Source: RGIG2206 sp045579085
Lineage (GTDB): Bacteria > Bacillota > Clostridia > Oscillospirales > Acutalibacteraceae
Assembly (NCBI GenBank): GCA_045579085.1
Contig: JAZNLO010000020.1
Coordinates: forward strand, 1 to 64,000
DNA length: 64,000 bases
Direction: 5' to 3'
Positions 15,951 to 25,932 of the stretch are shown here, piece by piece. Numbering within the stretch: the first letter of the stretch is position 1; the number at the start of each line of letters is the position of its first letter. A model generated the notes under the pieces. That model worked only from the letters and a program-made list of their open reading frames with translations, searched no databases and was not told where the DNA came from. Both the position numbers and the translations under genes were made by a program.

Positions 15951-16679
15951 ATGGATGCTATCAAGATTGAAAATTTGACTAAAAAATACAGAGATGTGGT
16001 TGCTGTTGACTCGCTTAGCTTGACCGTTCATAAGGGAGAGCTGTTATCACTGCTTGGCGTAAACGGTGCGGGCAAAACCACCACAATAAAGATGCTGTCG
16101 TGTCTGACACAAGCCACAAGCGGAGATGCTTTTTTAAACGGTAAAAGCATCTGCAAGGATTCGGCTGCAGTAAAATCAATCATAGCCGTTTCGCCGCAGG
16201 AGACTGCAGTTGCGTTTGGGTTGAGCGTTCGTGAAAATCTTGAGCTAATGTGCGGCGTTCACGGATTTACAAAGCAAAAGCAAGCCAAAATGATAAAAGA
16301 GTTGACCGAATTGCTCTCGCTTGAAGCTGTAATTGATAAAAAAGCAGGCAGACTGTCGGGCGGCTGGCAACGCAGACTTAGCATTGCTATGGCACTGATA
16401 AGCGAGCCTGAAATACTATTTCTCGATGAGCCAACGCTTGGTCTGGACGTGCTTGCGCGCAGTGATTTGTGGGATATAATCCGTTCGCTAAAGGGCGTTG
16501 TTACAATTATTCTGACAACGCACTATATGGAGGAGGCAGAGGCGCTGTCTGACCGCATTGCCATTATGAAAGACGGCAAGCTGCTCGTTTGCGATACTGC
16601 TGATAAAATCAAGCAAGCGGCGGATACAGACAGCTTCGAGCAAGCCTTTATCCGCATTGTCAAGGGGGTGTCAAAATGA
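15951..16679 (+). CDS. ABC transporter ATP-binding protein (multidrug/DrrA-like)
   Basis: The protein has 242 residues with Walker A GVNGAGKTT, a signature read as LSGGWQRR (Trp instead of the usual Gln at the fifth position), and Walker B ILFLDEPTLGLD followed by an H-loop TTHYMEEAE. This is the cytoplasmic motor of an ABC-2-type exporter. Its stop overlaps the start of the permease gene by four bases, and a TetR gene precedes it, the usual drug or lipid efflux layout. Confidence 0.9.
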   Translation: MDAIKIENLTKKYRDVVAVDSLSLTVHKGELLSLLGVNGAGKTTTIKMLSCLTQATSGDAFLNGKSICKDSAAVKSIIAVSPQETAVAFGLSVRENLELMCGVHGFTKQKQAKMIKELTELLSLEAVIDKKAGRLSGGWQRRLSIAMALISEPEILFLDEPTLGLDVLARSDLWDIIRSLKGVVTIILTTHYMEEAEALSDRIAIMKDGKLLVCDTADKIKQAADTDSFEQAFIRIVKGVSK

Positions 16680-17407
16680 AGATGCTGACACTTGCTAACA
16701 GAAACACAAAGGAAATTCTGCGCGACCCGTTAAACCTGTTTTTTGGGCTTGGCTTCCCTCTTGTGTTGATTTTATTGCTCAGCGCAATACAGGCAAATAT
16801 CCCCGTAAAGCTGTTTGAAATACGGCATTTGACTCCTGGTATTACAGTTTTTGGATTGGCGTTTATGACGCTGTTTTCAGCAACTATTATATCTAAGGAT
16901 AGAGGCAGCTCGCTTCTACAACGCTTGTACACAACACCGTTGACACCGCTTGACTTCATTTTAGGCTACACCTTGCCGATTATACCGCTCGCAGTTGCTC
17001 AATGTGTAATTTGCTATATAGTAGCAATTGTGCTTGGACTCGATATCACACTCGGTGTTTTATACGCTGTTTTGTTCATTGTTCCTGTTTCGATTCTCTA
17101 TATAGCCGTAGGGCTCTTGTGCGGAAGCGTGTTTACCGATAAGCAAGTCGGCGGAATTTGCGGTGCGTTGCTGACTAATTTGTCAGCGTGGCTTTCAGGC
17201 GTTTGGTTTGACCTTGACTTAGTTGGCGGAACGTTTAAAAAAATCGCTTATGCACTACCCTTTGTGCACGCTGTGGAAATGGAACGCGCAGCGCTCGCAG
17301 GTAATTTAAGCAGTATGTTTCCGCATATATGGTGGGTGCTCGGATATGCCGCAGCGCTGCTTACATTAGCGGTACTGCTATTTTTACGGCAGATGAAAAG
17401 GCAATAA
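16676..17407 (+). CDS. ABC-2 type permease
   Basis: The protein has 243 residues with six hydrophobic segments and the ABC-2 family pattern: NRNTKEILRDPLNLFFGLGFP at the N-terminus, ISKDRGSSLLQRLYTTPL in the middle, and a VGGTFKKIAYALPFVHA segment late. It is the membrane half of the exporter encoded upstream (ATGA overlap). The exported compound cannot be told from the sequence. The gene ends at a shared terminator. Confidence 0.88.
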   Translation: MKMLTLANRNTKEILRDPLNLFFGLGFPLVLILLLSAIQANIPVKLFEIRHLTPGITVFGLAFMTLFSATIISKDRGSSLLQRLYTTPLTPLDFILGYTLPIIPLAVAQCVICYIVAIVLGLDITLGVLYAVLFIVPVSILYIAVGLLCGSVFTDKQVGGICGALLTNLSAWLSGVWFDLDLVGGTFKKIAYALPFVHAVEMERAALAGNLSSMFPHIWWVLGYAAALLTLAVLLFLRQMKRQ

Positions 17408-17447
17408 AAAAAGAACCTGAAAGGTATTTACCTTTCAGGTTCTTTTT
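17407..17447. terminator. Bidirectional terminator between convergent genes
   Basis: The arms at 17407-17425 and 17430-17447 (core AAGAACCTGAAAGGT and ACCTTTCAGGTTCTT) enclose a four-base loop, with A and T flanks serving both strands. Confidence 0.9.
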
Positions 17448-17464
17448 AATTATTAGTAAAATTA

Positions 17465-18676
17465 TTAGTACTGATAATTCTGCATTGATGCCATGTATTC
17501 CTCATAGAGCGAATAGTCTATCTTCTTGGGAGCAAGATAATCTTTCTCATAGTCATCGTATTTAACTGAAAGCTTCTTGTCCTTATCGGTGAGGTCTTCG
17601 GTGAACTCATCGTTTTTGAGAATATATCTAACCTCATCACGATAGGTTTCGATATAGTAGGGGTCGTTCATGATGTCTTTCTTTATAACAACAGCGCAGT
17701 AGTTATCGGTTGAAAGCACCTTTGTAACGCCCACTTCGAGCTTCTTAACATCATCAAAAATGTCGCTTGCGGCGGAACTGTCCTCGCTTCCCATAAGGGT
17801 TGCATACTCGTCAATCGGCTTAAACTCTTCTTCTGCCTCGCTGCTTGTGGCTGAGCTACTTGTAGCCGCACTGCTTGCAGCCGAACTGCTCGTAGCGGTG
17901 CTGCTTGTAGCTAAGCTACTGGTGGATTGACTGCTTGTGTTGTTCTCTTTTTCCTGCTCTGCGCTATACTCATCGCTTATAACGCTGAACTTCTCACCTG
18001 CGTTGAGCCTGTCTGCATAGCCCTGAATTTTTGTCTTGATTTCGTCCTTTTCCTTATCCTTCATATCCTTAGTGTAATCAATGCGGATTATGTTAGCGAT
18101 GAGGAAATTGTCAGTAAGACCTTTGTTCAGGTCTTTTTCATCAATTCCCTTAGGGCCTTCGGAATAAAGGTAAGTAAACAGAGCGTCACGCTGGTAGTAG
18201 TATACGTTCTGGAACTGCTCATATGACTTGTAGCTTACGCCGTTGGGGATGCAGATATACTGATAGGAGTAATTCCACTGATAGTTAAGATACTGCTCTT
18301 TTTCAGCCTCAGTTTCCTCGTCAATTTCGAGGTTATATTTCTCAAAATCACGCTGAATGAGGAAGTAGCCTCTGCAGATTTCATCGACACGGTCGTTTAC
18401 CCAGTCTGCATACTTCTTGCCCTCACAGGTCTGCTTTGAGTAATTAACCTTGTCTGTGCTTTTTCCTGCATTTGTAAGCTCGGTATTAACTATCTGACGT
18501 GCCTCACTGTCTGCAATTATGACCATAAACATATAAACGCCGCTTGAAACGGAATAGGTTTTGTCATCCATTTTGCAGGTGGCAACAACAACGTCTTTTT
18601 CGTGGCAACCGACAAACAAGCTTGCTATCATAGCAATGCAGAGAATGATTGCAGCAAATTTTTTAACTAAATTCAT
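17465..18676 (-). CDS. PrsA/SurA-like lipoprotein foldase
   Basis: The protein has 403 residues from the ATG at 18676, eight bases after GGAGG; an upstream TTG at 18682 is too close to that site. A lipobox-like end (SLFVGC) gives a membrane lipoprotein. The middle is helical, as in SurA N-domains, and a Ser/Ala/Thr-rich linker (about 255-285) interrupts the region where a PpiC domain would sit, so the isomerase core is weak or lost. Position downstream of pth and mfd matches the prsA-like gene of clostridia. A role in folding exported proteins is inferred. Confidence 0.7.
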   Translation of the reverse strand: MNLVKKFAAIILCIAMIASLFVGCHEKDVVVATCKMDDKTYSVSSGVYMFMVIIADSEARQIVNTELTNAGKSTDKVNYSKQTCEGKKYADWVNDRVDEICRGYFLIQRDFEKYNLEIDEETEAEKEQYLNYQWNYSYQYICIPNGVSYKSYEQFQNVYYYQRDALFTYLYSEGPKGIDEKDLNKGLTDNFLIANIIRIDYTKDMKDKEKDEIKTKIQGYADRLNAGEKFSVISDEYSAEQEKENNTSSQSTSSLATSSTATSSSAASSAATSSSATSSEAEEEFKPIDEYATLMGSEDSSAASDIFDDVKKLEVGVTKVLSTDNYCAVVIKKDIMNDPYYIETYRDEVRYILKNDEFTEDLTDKDKKLSVKYDDYEKDYLAPKKIDYSLYEEYMASMQNYQY

Positions 18677-18765
18677 TTTCAATGCCTCCGAAACTAAACT
18701 AAATTAGCGTATAGAAAAAGTATACAATATTTATGTGGGAATGTCCAGTATATATTTAGAAAACG

Positions 18766-21700
18766 TCAGCTAATGCTTTTTTCTATTACACTGACTGCAC
18801 CCTCGAGCACCTCAATGGGTGTGATAGTGCCTAAAAGCCTGATTTCATAGTAAGGCTTTGCACCTGCGTTGAGCCTGAAAAGTCTGCCAAGCTCGGCGGA
18901 CAGGGCGGCAACGTACCTTGTGTCGATTACATCGGGGAAGATGCGCACAAAGCAGTCTTGTTGTTCAACCTTTAATATGCCTGCTGCGGCACAACGGTTG
19001 CGAAGCAGAGAAATCTCGATAAGTCCCTGAACAGACTTCGGCGGCTCGCCGAAGCGGTCGATAAGCTCATCTATAACGTCACGCACGTCGTCTGCGTTGC
19101 GAATGTCTGCTATGCGGCGGTAGATGCCGAGTCGCGCGGTGAGCGATGGGATATACGCTTCAGGAATGTGAGCGCCAATCTGAATGTCGATAGTACATTC
19201 GTTGTATGATGCCTTTGGCTTTTCACCTTTTTCTTCAGAAATGGCATCGTTGAGCAGTCTAATATACATATCATAGCCAACCGAGTTCATATGCCCATGC
19301 TGTTCGCCGCCGAGAATGTTGCCTGCGCCTCTGATTTCAAGGTCACGCATCGCAATTTTAAAGCCCGAGCCAAACTCGGTGAACTCCCTGATGGCTTCCA
19401 AGCGCTTTTGAGCAACCTCAGACAGAGCCTTGCCCTGCCTGAACGTCAGGTAAGCGTAGGCACGGCGGTTGCTGCGTCCGATTCTGCCTCTAAGCTGATG
19501 AAGCTGCGCAAGACCCATGTGGTCTGCATCCTCGATGATGAGAGTGTTGGCGTTTGGCACGTCCACGCCTGTTTCGATAATTGTGGTGCAAAGCAGAATG
19601 TCAACCTCGCCGTCAACCAACTGACGCCATACCTCGCTAAGCTGTTCCTCAGTCATTTTGCCGTGAGCAACGGCGATTCTGGCATCGGGCAGCTCTGCAG
19701 CGAGCGCGGCTGCGCGTATGTCAATGTTGTCCACACGGTTATGCAGATAGTATACCTGACCGCCTCTGCGAAGCTCACGTCTGATTGCATCTAAGACGAT
19801 AGACTTTTCATATTCCATAACATAGGTTTGAACGGGATACCTGTCGCTTGGTGCCTCGTCGATGCTGGACATATCTCTGAGCCCCGACATAGCCATATTG
19901 AGCGTGCGTGGAATCGGCGTGGCTGATAGGGTAAGAGTGTCAACATTTGGGTATGCCTGACGCAGTTTTTCCTTTTGCGATACGCCGAAACGCTGCTCCT
20001 CATCAACGATTAAAAGCCCTAAATCTCGGAAGGCAATGCTTGATGACAGGAGCTTGTGCGTGCCGATAATTATGTCTATCTCGCCTGATTTCAAACGAGA
20101 TAGAATGTTTTTCTGTTGCTTTGGTGTGCGAAAACGTGAGAGCACCTCAATGGTTACGGGCAAGCCTTCCATTCGGCGAACGATTGTCTGGTAGTGCTGT
20201 AGTGCAAGAATGGTTGTGGGCACTAATATGGCGCATTGCTTTGAATCACACACGCACTTGAATGCCGCTCTCAGCGCAACCTCTGTTTTGCCAAATCCAA
20301 CGTCACCGCAGAGCAACCTGTCCATCGGCGCAGAGCGTTCCATATCACGCTTGATTTCGTTTACAGAGCGCAACTGGTCTTCGGTTTCCTCATATTCGAA
20401 GCGTTGCTCAAAGTCGGATTGTAGGTCTGTGTCCTCACCAAACGCAAAGCCAGGCTTTGACACACGCTCTGCGTAGAGCTTGATAAGCTCTTTCGCCATT
20501 TCACGCACCGCAGTTTTAACTGATGAGCGGGTTTTGTTCCAGTCACTGCCGCCAAGTCGGTTTAGCTTAACAGAGCTTGTGTCTGCGTTGCCGATATAGC
20601 GTGAAACGAGGTCGAGCTGCGTGACGGGCACATAAAGCACGTCTTGCTTTGCGTATCTGATTTTAATATAGTCCTTTGTAACGCCCTGAACGGTCATAGA
20701 GCGGATACCGTCAAATATGCCGATACCGTGCGAAACGTGTACAACATAGTCGCCGTTGTGCAGGTCGTCAAGTGAGCTGATAGCGTTTTTATTTTTCTTG
20801 TATCTGCTCTTTTTCTTTTTAACTGCAGCGCAGTGACTGATAAGAGCAAACTTTGCGGCTGGCAAATCGATGCCTGAGGAAAGCGAGCCCTCACTGACGG
20901 AGATTGTGTTGTGCACAAGCTCGTCTGCGGAGGCGGAGAAAACAGCGTTTATGCTGCTTTGCTGCAGCTCGTTGACCAGACTCAGAGCGGCTGACTCGTT
21001 GCCCACCAAAACCGAAATTGCATACCCCTTTTCGAGCAGAGGCACAGCGTCCTCTTTTAGCTGCTCAAGCGAGCCGTTCCAGACCGAAAGCTGTCTTAGC
21101 GTAAAGTTTATGAGCTGCTTTGTGCTGATATCATAACTTCCGCGAGCAAAGGAGTCAGTAATAATTGTATCACGAGCCTCTAAAACAGAGGTCAAGTCAC
21201 TGTAATTTATGCTGAACTTGTCAAGCCCCTCGCAGAGTATCCCGCTCTCGAAAAGCCCCTTTATTTCATTGTTCAGCAAGGTTGTGTAAGCCTTGCAACG
21301 CTCCTTAATTTTTGCGCTTTCGCTGACAAACAGAAGATGGTCTTGCGTGTAGTCAAAAACTGTGGCAGACTTGTATACCAAAGGCAAAAACCTGTCGGGC
21401 GATGCGGGCATCATACCGCCTGATACGCTAAGCGCAATATCGGTTAGCTTTTGCCTTGCGGCAGAGGATTTTTTGCCAAGCTTTTGTATAAAGGCTTGCA
21501 GTTTTTCGCTAAACTCTGCGCTGTTGCCCGTAAGCACCTCTGCTGCGGGAGTTATGGTGACAGCCTTTACAGACTCGCCTCTGCGCTGAGTAAGCGAGTC
21601 AAAGCTGCTGATAGTGTCGATTTCGTCGCCCCAGAACTCGATTCTGATTGGCTGAGGCATATTTGGTGTGAAAACGTCGAGAATGTCGCCTCGCAAGGCA

Positions 21701-22215
21701 AATTGACCTGCTCCCTCAACCATATCGCTGCGAGCATATCCGCAGGCGACCAAACGCTCTGCGATTTCGGCAGGACTTATGCTATCACCTTGCGACAGAA
21801 CAAAGCGATTGCTTTTTAAGGTTTCGGGCGGAATAGTCAGCATCAAAGCCGCCTCTGCACTGCAGATTACAGCATCGTAGCAGCCATCAAGTATATCCGA
21901 TAGCACACCGATTCTAACGTGCTCATATTCTCTTGAAACGCCTGCCACGTCGTGCAAAATCAGGTCACGTGCAGGGAGAAGCCCAACCTTTAATCCAAGC
22001 TGTTCAAGGTCGGATTTAAGTTTTACGCCGTCGGCTTCGTCGGGCATGACAATAATCGCCCTGCGGTTTAAGTCACGGCAGAGCGTTTGAATTAATACAG
22101 CCTTATGGATATGTGAGAGTCCTGTCAAAACGGCAGGAAAGCGGTTTTGCTTGGCAGACTTTAAAAGCTCAGAGTACTCGTTAAGCTGCCTGAAAGCGTT
22201 TGATGTGCAGAGCAT
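18766..22215 (-). CDS. mfd: Transcription-repair coupling factor Mfd
   Basis: The protein has 1149 residues, full length for Mfd. Visible in order: the N-terminal UvrB-like region (about 1-340), an RNA polymerase interaction domain (YVVHVSHGIGIFDGI, about 490-505), the translocase with Walker A GDVGFGKTEVALRAA and DEEQ box, helicase motif TLSATPIPRTLNMA, LRGRIGRS, and the C-terminal TRCF domain. It removes stalled RNA polymerase from lesions and recruits UvrA. AAGGAG precedes the ATG. It lies 15 bases after pth. Confidence 0.97.
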   Translation of the reverse strand: MLCTSNAFRQLNEYSELLKSAKQNRFPAVLTGLSHIHKAVLIQTLCRDLNRRAIIVMPDEADGVKLKSDLEQLGLKVGLLPARDLILHDVAGVSREYEHVRIGVLSDILDGCYDAVICSAEAALMLTIPPETLKSNRFVLSQGDSISPAEIAERLVACGYARSDMVEGAGQFALRGDILDVFTPNMPQPIRIEFWGDEIDTISSFDSLTQRRGESVKAVTITPAAEVLTGNSAEFSEKLQAFIQKLGKKSSAARQKLTDIALSVSGGMMPASPDRFLPLVYKSATVFDYTQDHLLFVSESAKIKERCKAYTTLLNNEIKGLFESGILCEGLDKFSINYSDLTSVLEARDTIITDSFARGSYDISTKQLINFTLRQLSVWNGSLEQLKEDAVPLLEKGYAISVLVGNESAALSLVNELQQSSINAVFSASADELVHNTISVSEGSLSSGIDLPAAKFALISHCAAVKKKKSRYKKNKNAISSLDDLHNGDYVVHVSHGIGIFDGIRSMTVQGVTKDYIKIRYAKQDVLYVPVTQLDLVSRYIGNADTSSVKLNRLGGSDWNKTRSSVKTAVREMAKELIKLYAERVSKPGFAFGEDTDLQSDFEQRFEYEETEDQLRSVNEIKRDMERSAPMDRLLCGDVGFGKTEVALRAAFKCVCDSKQCAILVPTTILALQHYQTIVRRMEGLPVTIEVLSRFRTPKQQKNILSRLKSGEIDIIIGTHKLLSSSIAFRDLGLLIVDEEQRFGVSQKEKLRQAYPNVDTLTLSATPIPRTLNMAMSGLRDMSSIDEAPSDRYPVQTYVMEYEKSIVLDAIRRELRRGGQVYYLHNRVDNIDIRAAALAAELPDARIAVAHGKMTEEQLSEVWRQLVDGEVDILLCTTIIETGVDVPNANTLIIEDADHMGLAQLHQLRGRIGRSNRRAYAYLTFRQGKALSEVAQKRLEAIREFTEFGSGFKIAMRDLEIRGAGNILGGEQHGHMNSVGYDMYIRLLNDAISEEKGEKPKASYNECTIDIQIGAHIPEAYIPSLTARLGIYRRIADIRNADDVRDVIDELIDRFGEPPKSVQGLIEISLLRNRCAAAGILKVEQQDCFVRIFPDVIDTRYVAALSAELGRLFRLNAGAKPYYEIRLLGTITPIEVLEGAVSVIEKSIS

Positions 22216-22230
22216 TGATTCTCCTTAAAA

Positions 22231-22824
22231 TTATGAATTAAAAAGGTTCATTGCCTTGTCAATTTCCCCGTTAACCATCAGTTCAACTGCATCGCAGGCG
22301 GAACAAACTGTATCGTTGATTTTTGGCATATCCTCGCTTCTGAATTTAGACAGCACCCAGCTTGCGAGGTCATAGTCGGGATTAGGCTTTGCGCCAACGC
22401 CGAGCTTTATGCGAGGAAAGTTGTCGTCTATGTGGCAGCAGATGCTTTTGATGCCGTTATGACCGCCGTCACTGCCCTTGCGACGAATACGCATTTTTCC
22501 CACGTCGAGCGAGATATCGTCAAAGATAACGATGATTCGCTCTGAGGGCACCTTGTAAAACTTAGCCGCAGCCGCAACAGCCTCGCCTGAATTGTTCATA
22601 TAAGTTTGCGGCTGCATAATCAGGCACTTTTTGCCGTTTATTACAGCTTTCGCACAAACTGAGCTGTGTGCTTTTTTGTTAAGCGAAACGCCTAAGCGCT
22701 TAGCCAGCTCGTCGATAGCCATAAAGCCGATGTTGTGCCTGGTTAGAGAATATTTGCTGCCAGGATTACCTAAGCCTACTATAATATAATCAATGGCGGA
22801 GCCGCCCCTGTTACCAAAAAGCAT
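22231..22824 (-). CDS. pth: Peptidyl-tRNA hydrolase
   Basis: The protein has 197 residues with the catalytic set of bacterial Pth: VGLGNPG (Asn20), TRHNIGF (His30), QPQTYMNNSG and IFDDISLDVG. It releases peptides from peptidyl-tRNA to recycle tRNA. AGGAGG lies four bases before the ATG at 22824. An upstream AACGC-TTT-GCGTT mini-hairpin lies in the leader. It is first in the minus-strand pth-mfd-prsA-like operon. Confidence 0.96.
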   Translation of the reverse strand: MLFGNRGGSAIDYIIVGLGNPGSKYSLTRHNIGFMAIDELAKRLGVSLNKKAHSSVCAKAVINGKKCLIMQPQTYMNNSGEAVAAAAKFYKVPSERIIVIFDDISLDVGKMRIRRKGSDGGHNGIKSICCHIDDNFPRIKLGVGAKPNPDYDLASWVLSKFRSEDMPKINDTVCSACDAVELMVNGEIDKAMNLFNS

Positions 22825-23169
22825 TTTTCCTCCTACAACGCAAAGCGTTTATTTAAATATAATTTAATAATAATTATACCTTAATTATGCCACCGAGTTG
22901 GCAGCTTTTCAAGTTAAATAAGTAATATATGTTCAAAATATACTAAATTAGTGTAAAGTTCAGGGGAAAATTTTTCAAAATTAGCGTAAAAAAGTATGGA
23001 AATTGTGGCAATACTTTGTTATAATGAATAGCGAGCGGCTTATTATTAAGGTCGCAAGGCTGTAGAATGCCTGTTTGATTGAGGTTTCCCCGATAAAGCG
23101 GACAAGCCAAAACGCAAAAAATTCTGCAGCGAATTAATATTTGTCAATTTTTTTAGGAGGTTGATTCAT
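22825..23169. other. Intergenic control region between pth and ppdK
   Basis: This 345-base AT-rich divergent gap holds no gene I can support. TATAAT at 23020-23025 is the likely plus-strand -10 box for ppdK, with no good -35. On the minus strand, TATAAT lies at 22878-22873 for pth. The GC-richer stretch 23031-23120 would be the ppdK leader and may be structured, but it fits no RNA family I can name. Confidence 0.5.
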
Positions 23170-25800
23170 ATGAGTCACAAGTTTGTTTACCTTTTCAGCG
23201 AAGGCGACGCTTCAATGCGTGAGCTTCTCGGCGGTAAGGGTGCTAACCTTGCAGAGATGACCAAAATCGGTCTTCCTGTTCCTCAGGGTTTCACTGTAAC
23301 CACAGAGGCTTGCACACAGTATTATGAAGACGGCAGAAAGATTAACGATGATATCCAGGCACAGATTATGGAATACATCGACAAAATGGAAGACATCACC
23401 GGCATGAAGTTCGGCGACAAAGAGAATCCTCTCCTTGTTTCAGTTCGTTCAGGTGCTCGTGCATCAATGCCTGGTATGATGGACACAATCCACAATCTTG
23501 GTCTTAACGAAGAGGTTGTAGAGGTTATGGCTGCAAAGTCAGGCAACGCTCGTTGGGCATACGACTGCTACAGAAGATTCATTCAGATGTATTCAGACGT
23601 TGTTATGGAAGTTGGTAAGAAGTACTTTGAAGAGCTTATCGACAAGATGAAGGAAGAAAAGGGCGTAACTCTCGACGTAGAGCTTACCGCTGAAGACCTC
23701 AAGACTCTTGCTGCACAGTTCAAAGCAGAGTACAAGGCAAAGATTGGTAAGGACTTCCCGTCTGACCCGAAAGAGCAGCTTATGGGCGCAGTTGAGGCTG
23801 TTTTCCGTTCATGGGACAACCCCCGCGCAAACGTATACCGTCGTGACAACGATATTCCTTATTCATGGGGTACCGCTGTTAACGTACAGATGATGGCATT
23901 CGGTAACATGGGTGACGACTGCGGTACTGGTGTTGCCTTTACCCGTGACCCCGCAACAGGCGAAAAGGGACTTATGGGTGAGTTCCTTGTAAACGCACAG
24001 GGCGAAGACGTTGTTGCAGGCGTACGTACTCCGATGCCCATCGCAGAGATGGCAGACAAGTTCCCTGAGGCATTCGCAGAGTTCACAAAGGTCTGCGCAA
24101 CTCTTGAGGACCATTACAGAGATATGCAGGATATGGAGTTCACCATTCAGGCAGGCAAGCTCTACATGCTTCAGACACGTAACGGCAAGCGTACAGCTAA
24201 GGCTGCACTTAAGATTGCTTGTGACCTTGTTGACGAGGGTATGATTGATGAGAAGCAGGCTGTTGCTATGATTGACCCCCGTAACCTTGATACACTTCTC
24301 CATCCGCAGTTTGACACTAAGGCTCTTAAGGCTGCAACACCTGCAGGTAAGGGACTTGGCGCATCTCCTGGCGCTGCTTGCGGTAAGGTAGTATTCACTG
24401 CTGAGGACGCAGAGGCTTGGAACGCAAGAGGAGAAAAGGTTGTTCTTGTTCGTCTTGAGACTTCACCTGAAGACATCACCGGTATGAAGGCATCTCAGGG
24501 TATCCTCACCGTTCGTGGCGGTATGACCTCTCACGCAGCAGTTGTTGCTCGCGGAATGGGTACTTGCTGCGTATCAGGTTGCGGCGATATCATTATGGAC
24601 GAGGAAAACAAGAAGTTCACTCTCGCAGGCAAGACCTACAACGAGGGCGACTATATTTCAATCGACGGCTCTACAGGTAACATCTATGACGGCATCATTC
24701 CTACTGTTGATGCTGAGATTGCCGGTGAGTTCGGTCGCATTATGGCTTGGGCTGACAAGTATAGAACCCTTAAGGTTCGCACCAACGCTGACACTCCGGC
24801 TGACGCTAAGAAGGCTCGTGAGCTTGGCGCTGAGGGTATCGGCCTTTGCCGTACAGAGCATATGTTCTTCGAGGCTGACAGAATTGCAGCATTCCGTGAA
24901 ATGATTTGCGCTGACACCGTTGAGGAAAGAGAAGCAGCTCTCCAGAAGATTCTTCCCTATCAGCAGGGCGACTTCGAGAAGCTTTATGAGGCTCTCGAGG
25001 GCAATCCTGTAACTATCCGTTTCCTTGACCCGCCGCTCCACGAGTTTGTTCCCACTGAGGAAGCTGACATCGAGGCTCTTGCAAAGGCTCAGGGCAAAAC
25101 TGTTGCAGATATCAAGAACATCATCACCAGCTTGCACGAGTTCAACCCCATGATGGGTCATCGTGGCTGCCGTCTTGCAGTTACCTATCCGGAAATTGCA
25201 AAGATGCAGACAGCTGCTGTTATCCGTGCAGCTATCAACGTTAAGAAGGCTCATCCGGACTGGAACATTGTTCCTGAAATCATGATTCCTCTTACAGGCG
25301 AAGTAAAAGAGATGAAGTTCGTTAAGGATATCGTTGTTGCTACTGCTGACGCAGAGATTGCTGCTGCAGGCGCAGACCTCAAGTATGAGGTTGGTACAAT
25401 GATGGAAATCCCGCGTGCATGCCTCACCGCTGATGAGATTGCTAAGGAAGCTGAGTTCTTCTGCTTTGGTACAAATGACCTCACTCAGATGACCTTCGGC
25501 TTCAGCCGTGACGACGCTGGTAAGTTCCTCACTGCTTACTATGATAGCAAGATTTACGAGAACGACCCGTTTGCAAAACTCGACCAGAACGGCGTAGGCA
25601 AGCTTATGGAGATGGCAGTAAGTCTTGGTAAGAAGGTACGTCCTGAAATGCACTGCGGTATCTGCGGCGAGCACGGCGGCGACCCCGTATCAGTTGAGTT
25701 CTGCCATAAGGTAGGCCTTGACTATGTATCATGCTCACCGTTCCGTGTGCCGATTGCACGCCTTGCCGCTGCACAGGCTGCAATTAAGGATATGAAATAA
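23170..25800 (+). CDS. ppdK: Pyruvate, phosphate dikinase
   Basis: The protein has 876 residues from ATG 23170, nine bases after AGGAGG. It interconverts pyruvate, ATP and phosphate with PEP, AMP and pyrophosphate. Visible: the ATP-grasp N-domain beginning GGKGANLAEM, the phosphohistidine domain with GGMTSHAAVVARGMG, and the TIM-barrel PEP domain ending with MHCGICGEHGGDP. Codon use is strongly biased, which suggests high expression. Its last codons and terminator are repeated at 26631-26711. Confidence 0.97.
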   Translation: MSHKFVYLFSEGDASMRELLGGKGANLAEMTKIGLPVPQGFTVTTEACTQYYEDGRKINDDIQAQIMEYIDKMEDITGMKFGDKENPLLVSVRSGARASMPGMMDTIHNLGLNEEVVEVMAAKSGNARWAYDCYRRFIQMYSDVVMEVGKKYFEELIDKMKEEKGVTLDVELTAEDLKTLAAQFKAEYKAKIGKDFPSDPKEQLMGAVEAVFRSWDNPRANVYRRDNDIPYSWGTAVNVQMMAFGNMGDDCGTGVAFTRDPATGEKGLMGEFLVNAQGEDVVAGVRTPMPIAEMADKFPEAFAEFTKVCATLEDHYRDMQDMEFTIQAGKLYMLQTRNGKRTAKAALKIACDLVDEGMIDEKQAVAMIDPRNLDTLLHPQFDTKALKAATPAGKGLGASPGAACGKVVFTAEDAEAWNARGEKVVLVRLETSPEDITGMKASQGILTVRGGMTSHAAVVARGMGTCCVSGCGDIIMDEENKKFTLAGKTYNEGDYISIDGSTGNIYDGIIPTVDAEIAGEFGRIMAWADKYRTLKVRTNADTPADAKKARELGAEGIGLCRTEHMFFEADRIAAFREMICADTVEEREAALQKILPYQQGDFEKLYEALEGNPVTIRFLDPPLHEFVPTEEADIEALAKAQGKTVADIKNIITSLHEFNPMMGHRGCRLAVTYPEIAKMQTAAVIRAAINVKKAHPDWNIVPEIMIPLTGEVKEMKFVKDIVVATADAEIAAAGADLKYEVGTMMEIPRACLTADEIAKEAEFFCFGTNDLTQMTFGFSRDDAGKFLTAYYDSKIYENDPFAKLDQNGVGKLMEMAVSLGKKVRPEMHCGICGEHGGDPVSVEFCHKVGLDYVSCSPFRVPIARLAAAQAAIKDMK

Positions 25801-25852
25801 TTCATAACCGAATAAACAAATTATCCCCACCGAGAAATCGGTGGGGATTTTT
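25772..25852 (+). repeat. 81-bp direct repeat, copy 1 (3' end of ppdK plus terminator)
   Basis: Bases 25772-25852 recur at 26631-26711 with two mismatches by eye. The unit covers the last nine or so codons of ppdK, its stop and its terminator. The two copies are 859 bp apart and enclose the methyltransferase gene. Confidence 0.95.
25823..25852 (+). terminator. ppdK terminator
   Basis: ATCCCCACCGA (25823-25833), loop GAAA, TCGGTGGGGAT (25838-25848), then five T. An identical hairpin occurs at 26682-26711. Confidence 0.93.
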
Positions 25853-25932
25853 CTTTGCAAAGTCCTTTTTATTTAAAATGCAATGTGGTATAATATAGCA
25901 AAATAACAAACAAAGCTTGACGGAGAAATACT

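Noticed and set aside
23031..23120. c-di-GMP or TPP riboswitch before ppdK
   Set aside because: None of the conserved core blocks of those RNAs could be found.
24658..25674. 338-codon open frame antisense to ppdK
   Set aside because: Strong codon bias in ppdK produces long antisense frames. The translation has no domain and a very high Ser/Leu/Cys content.
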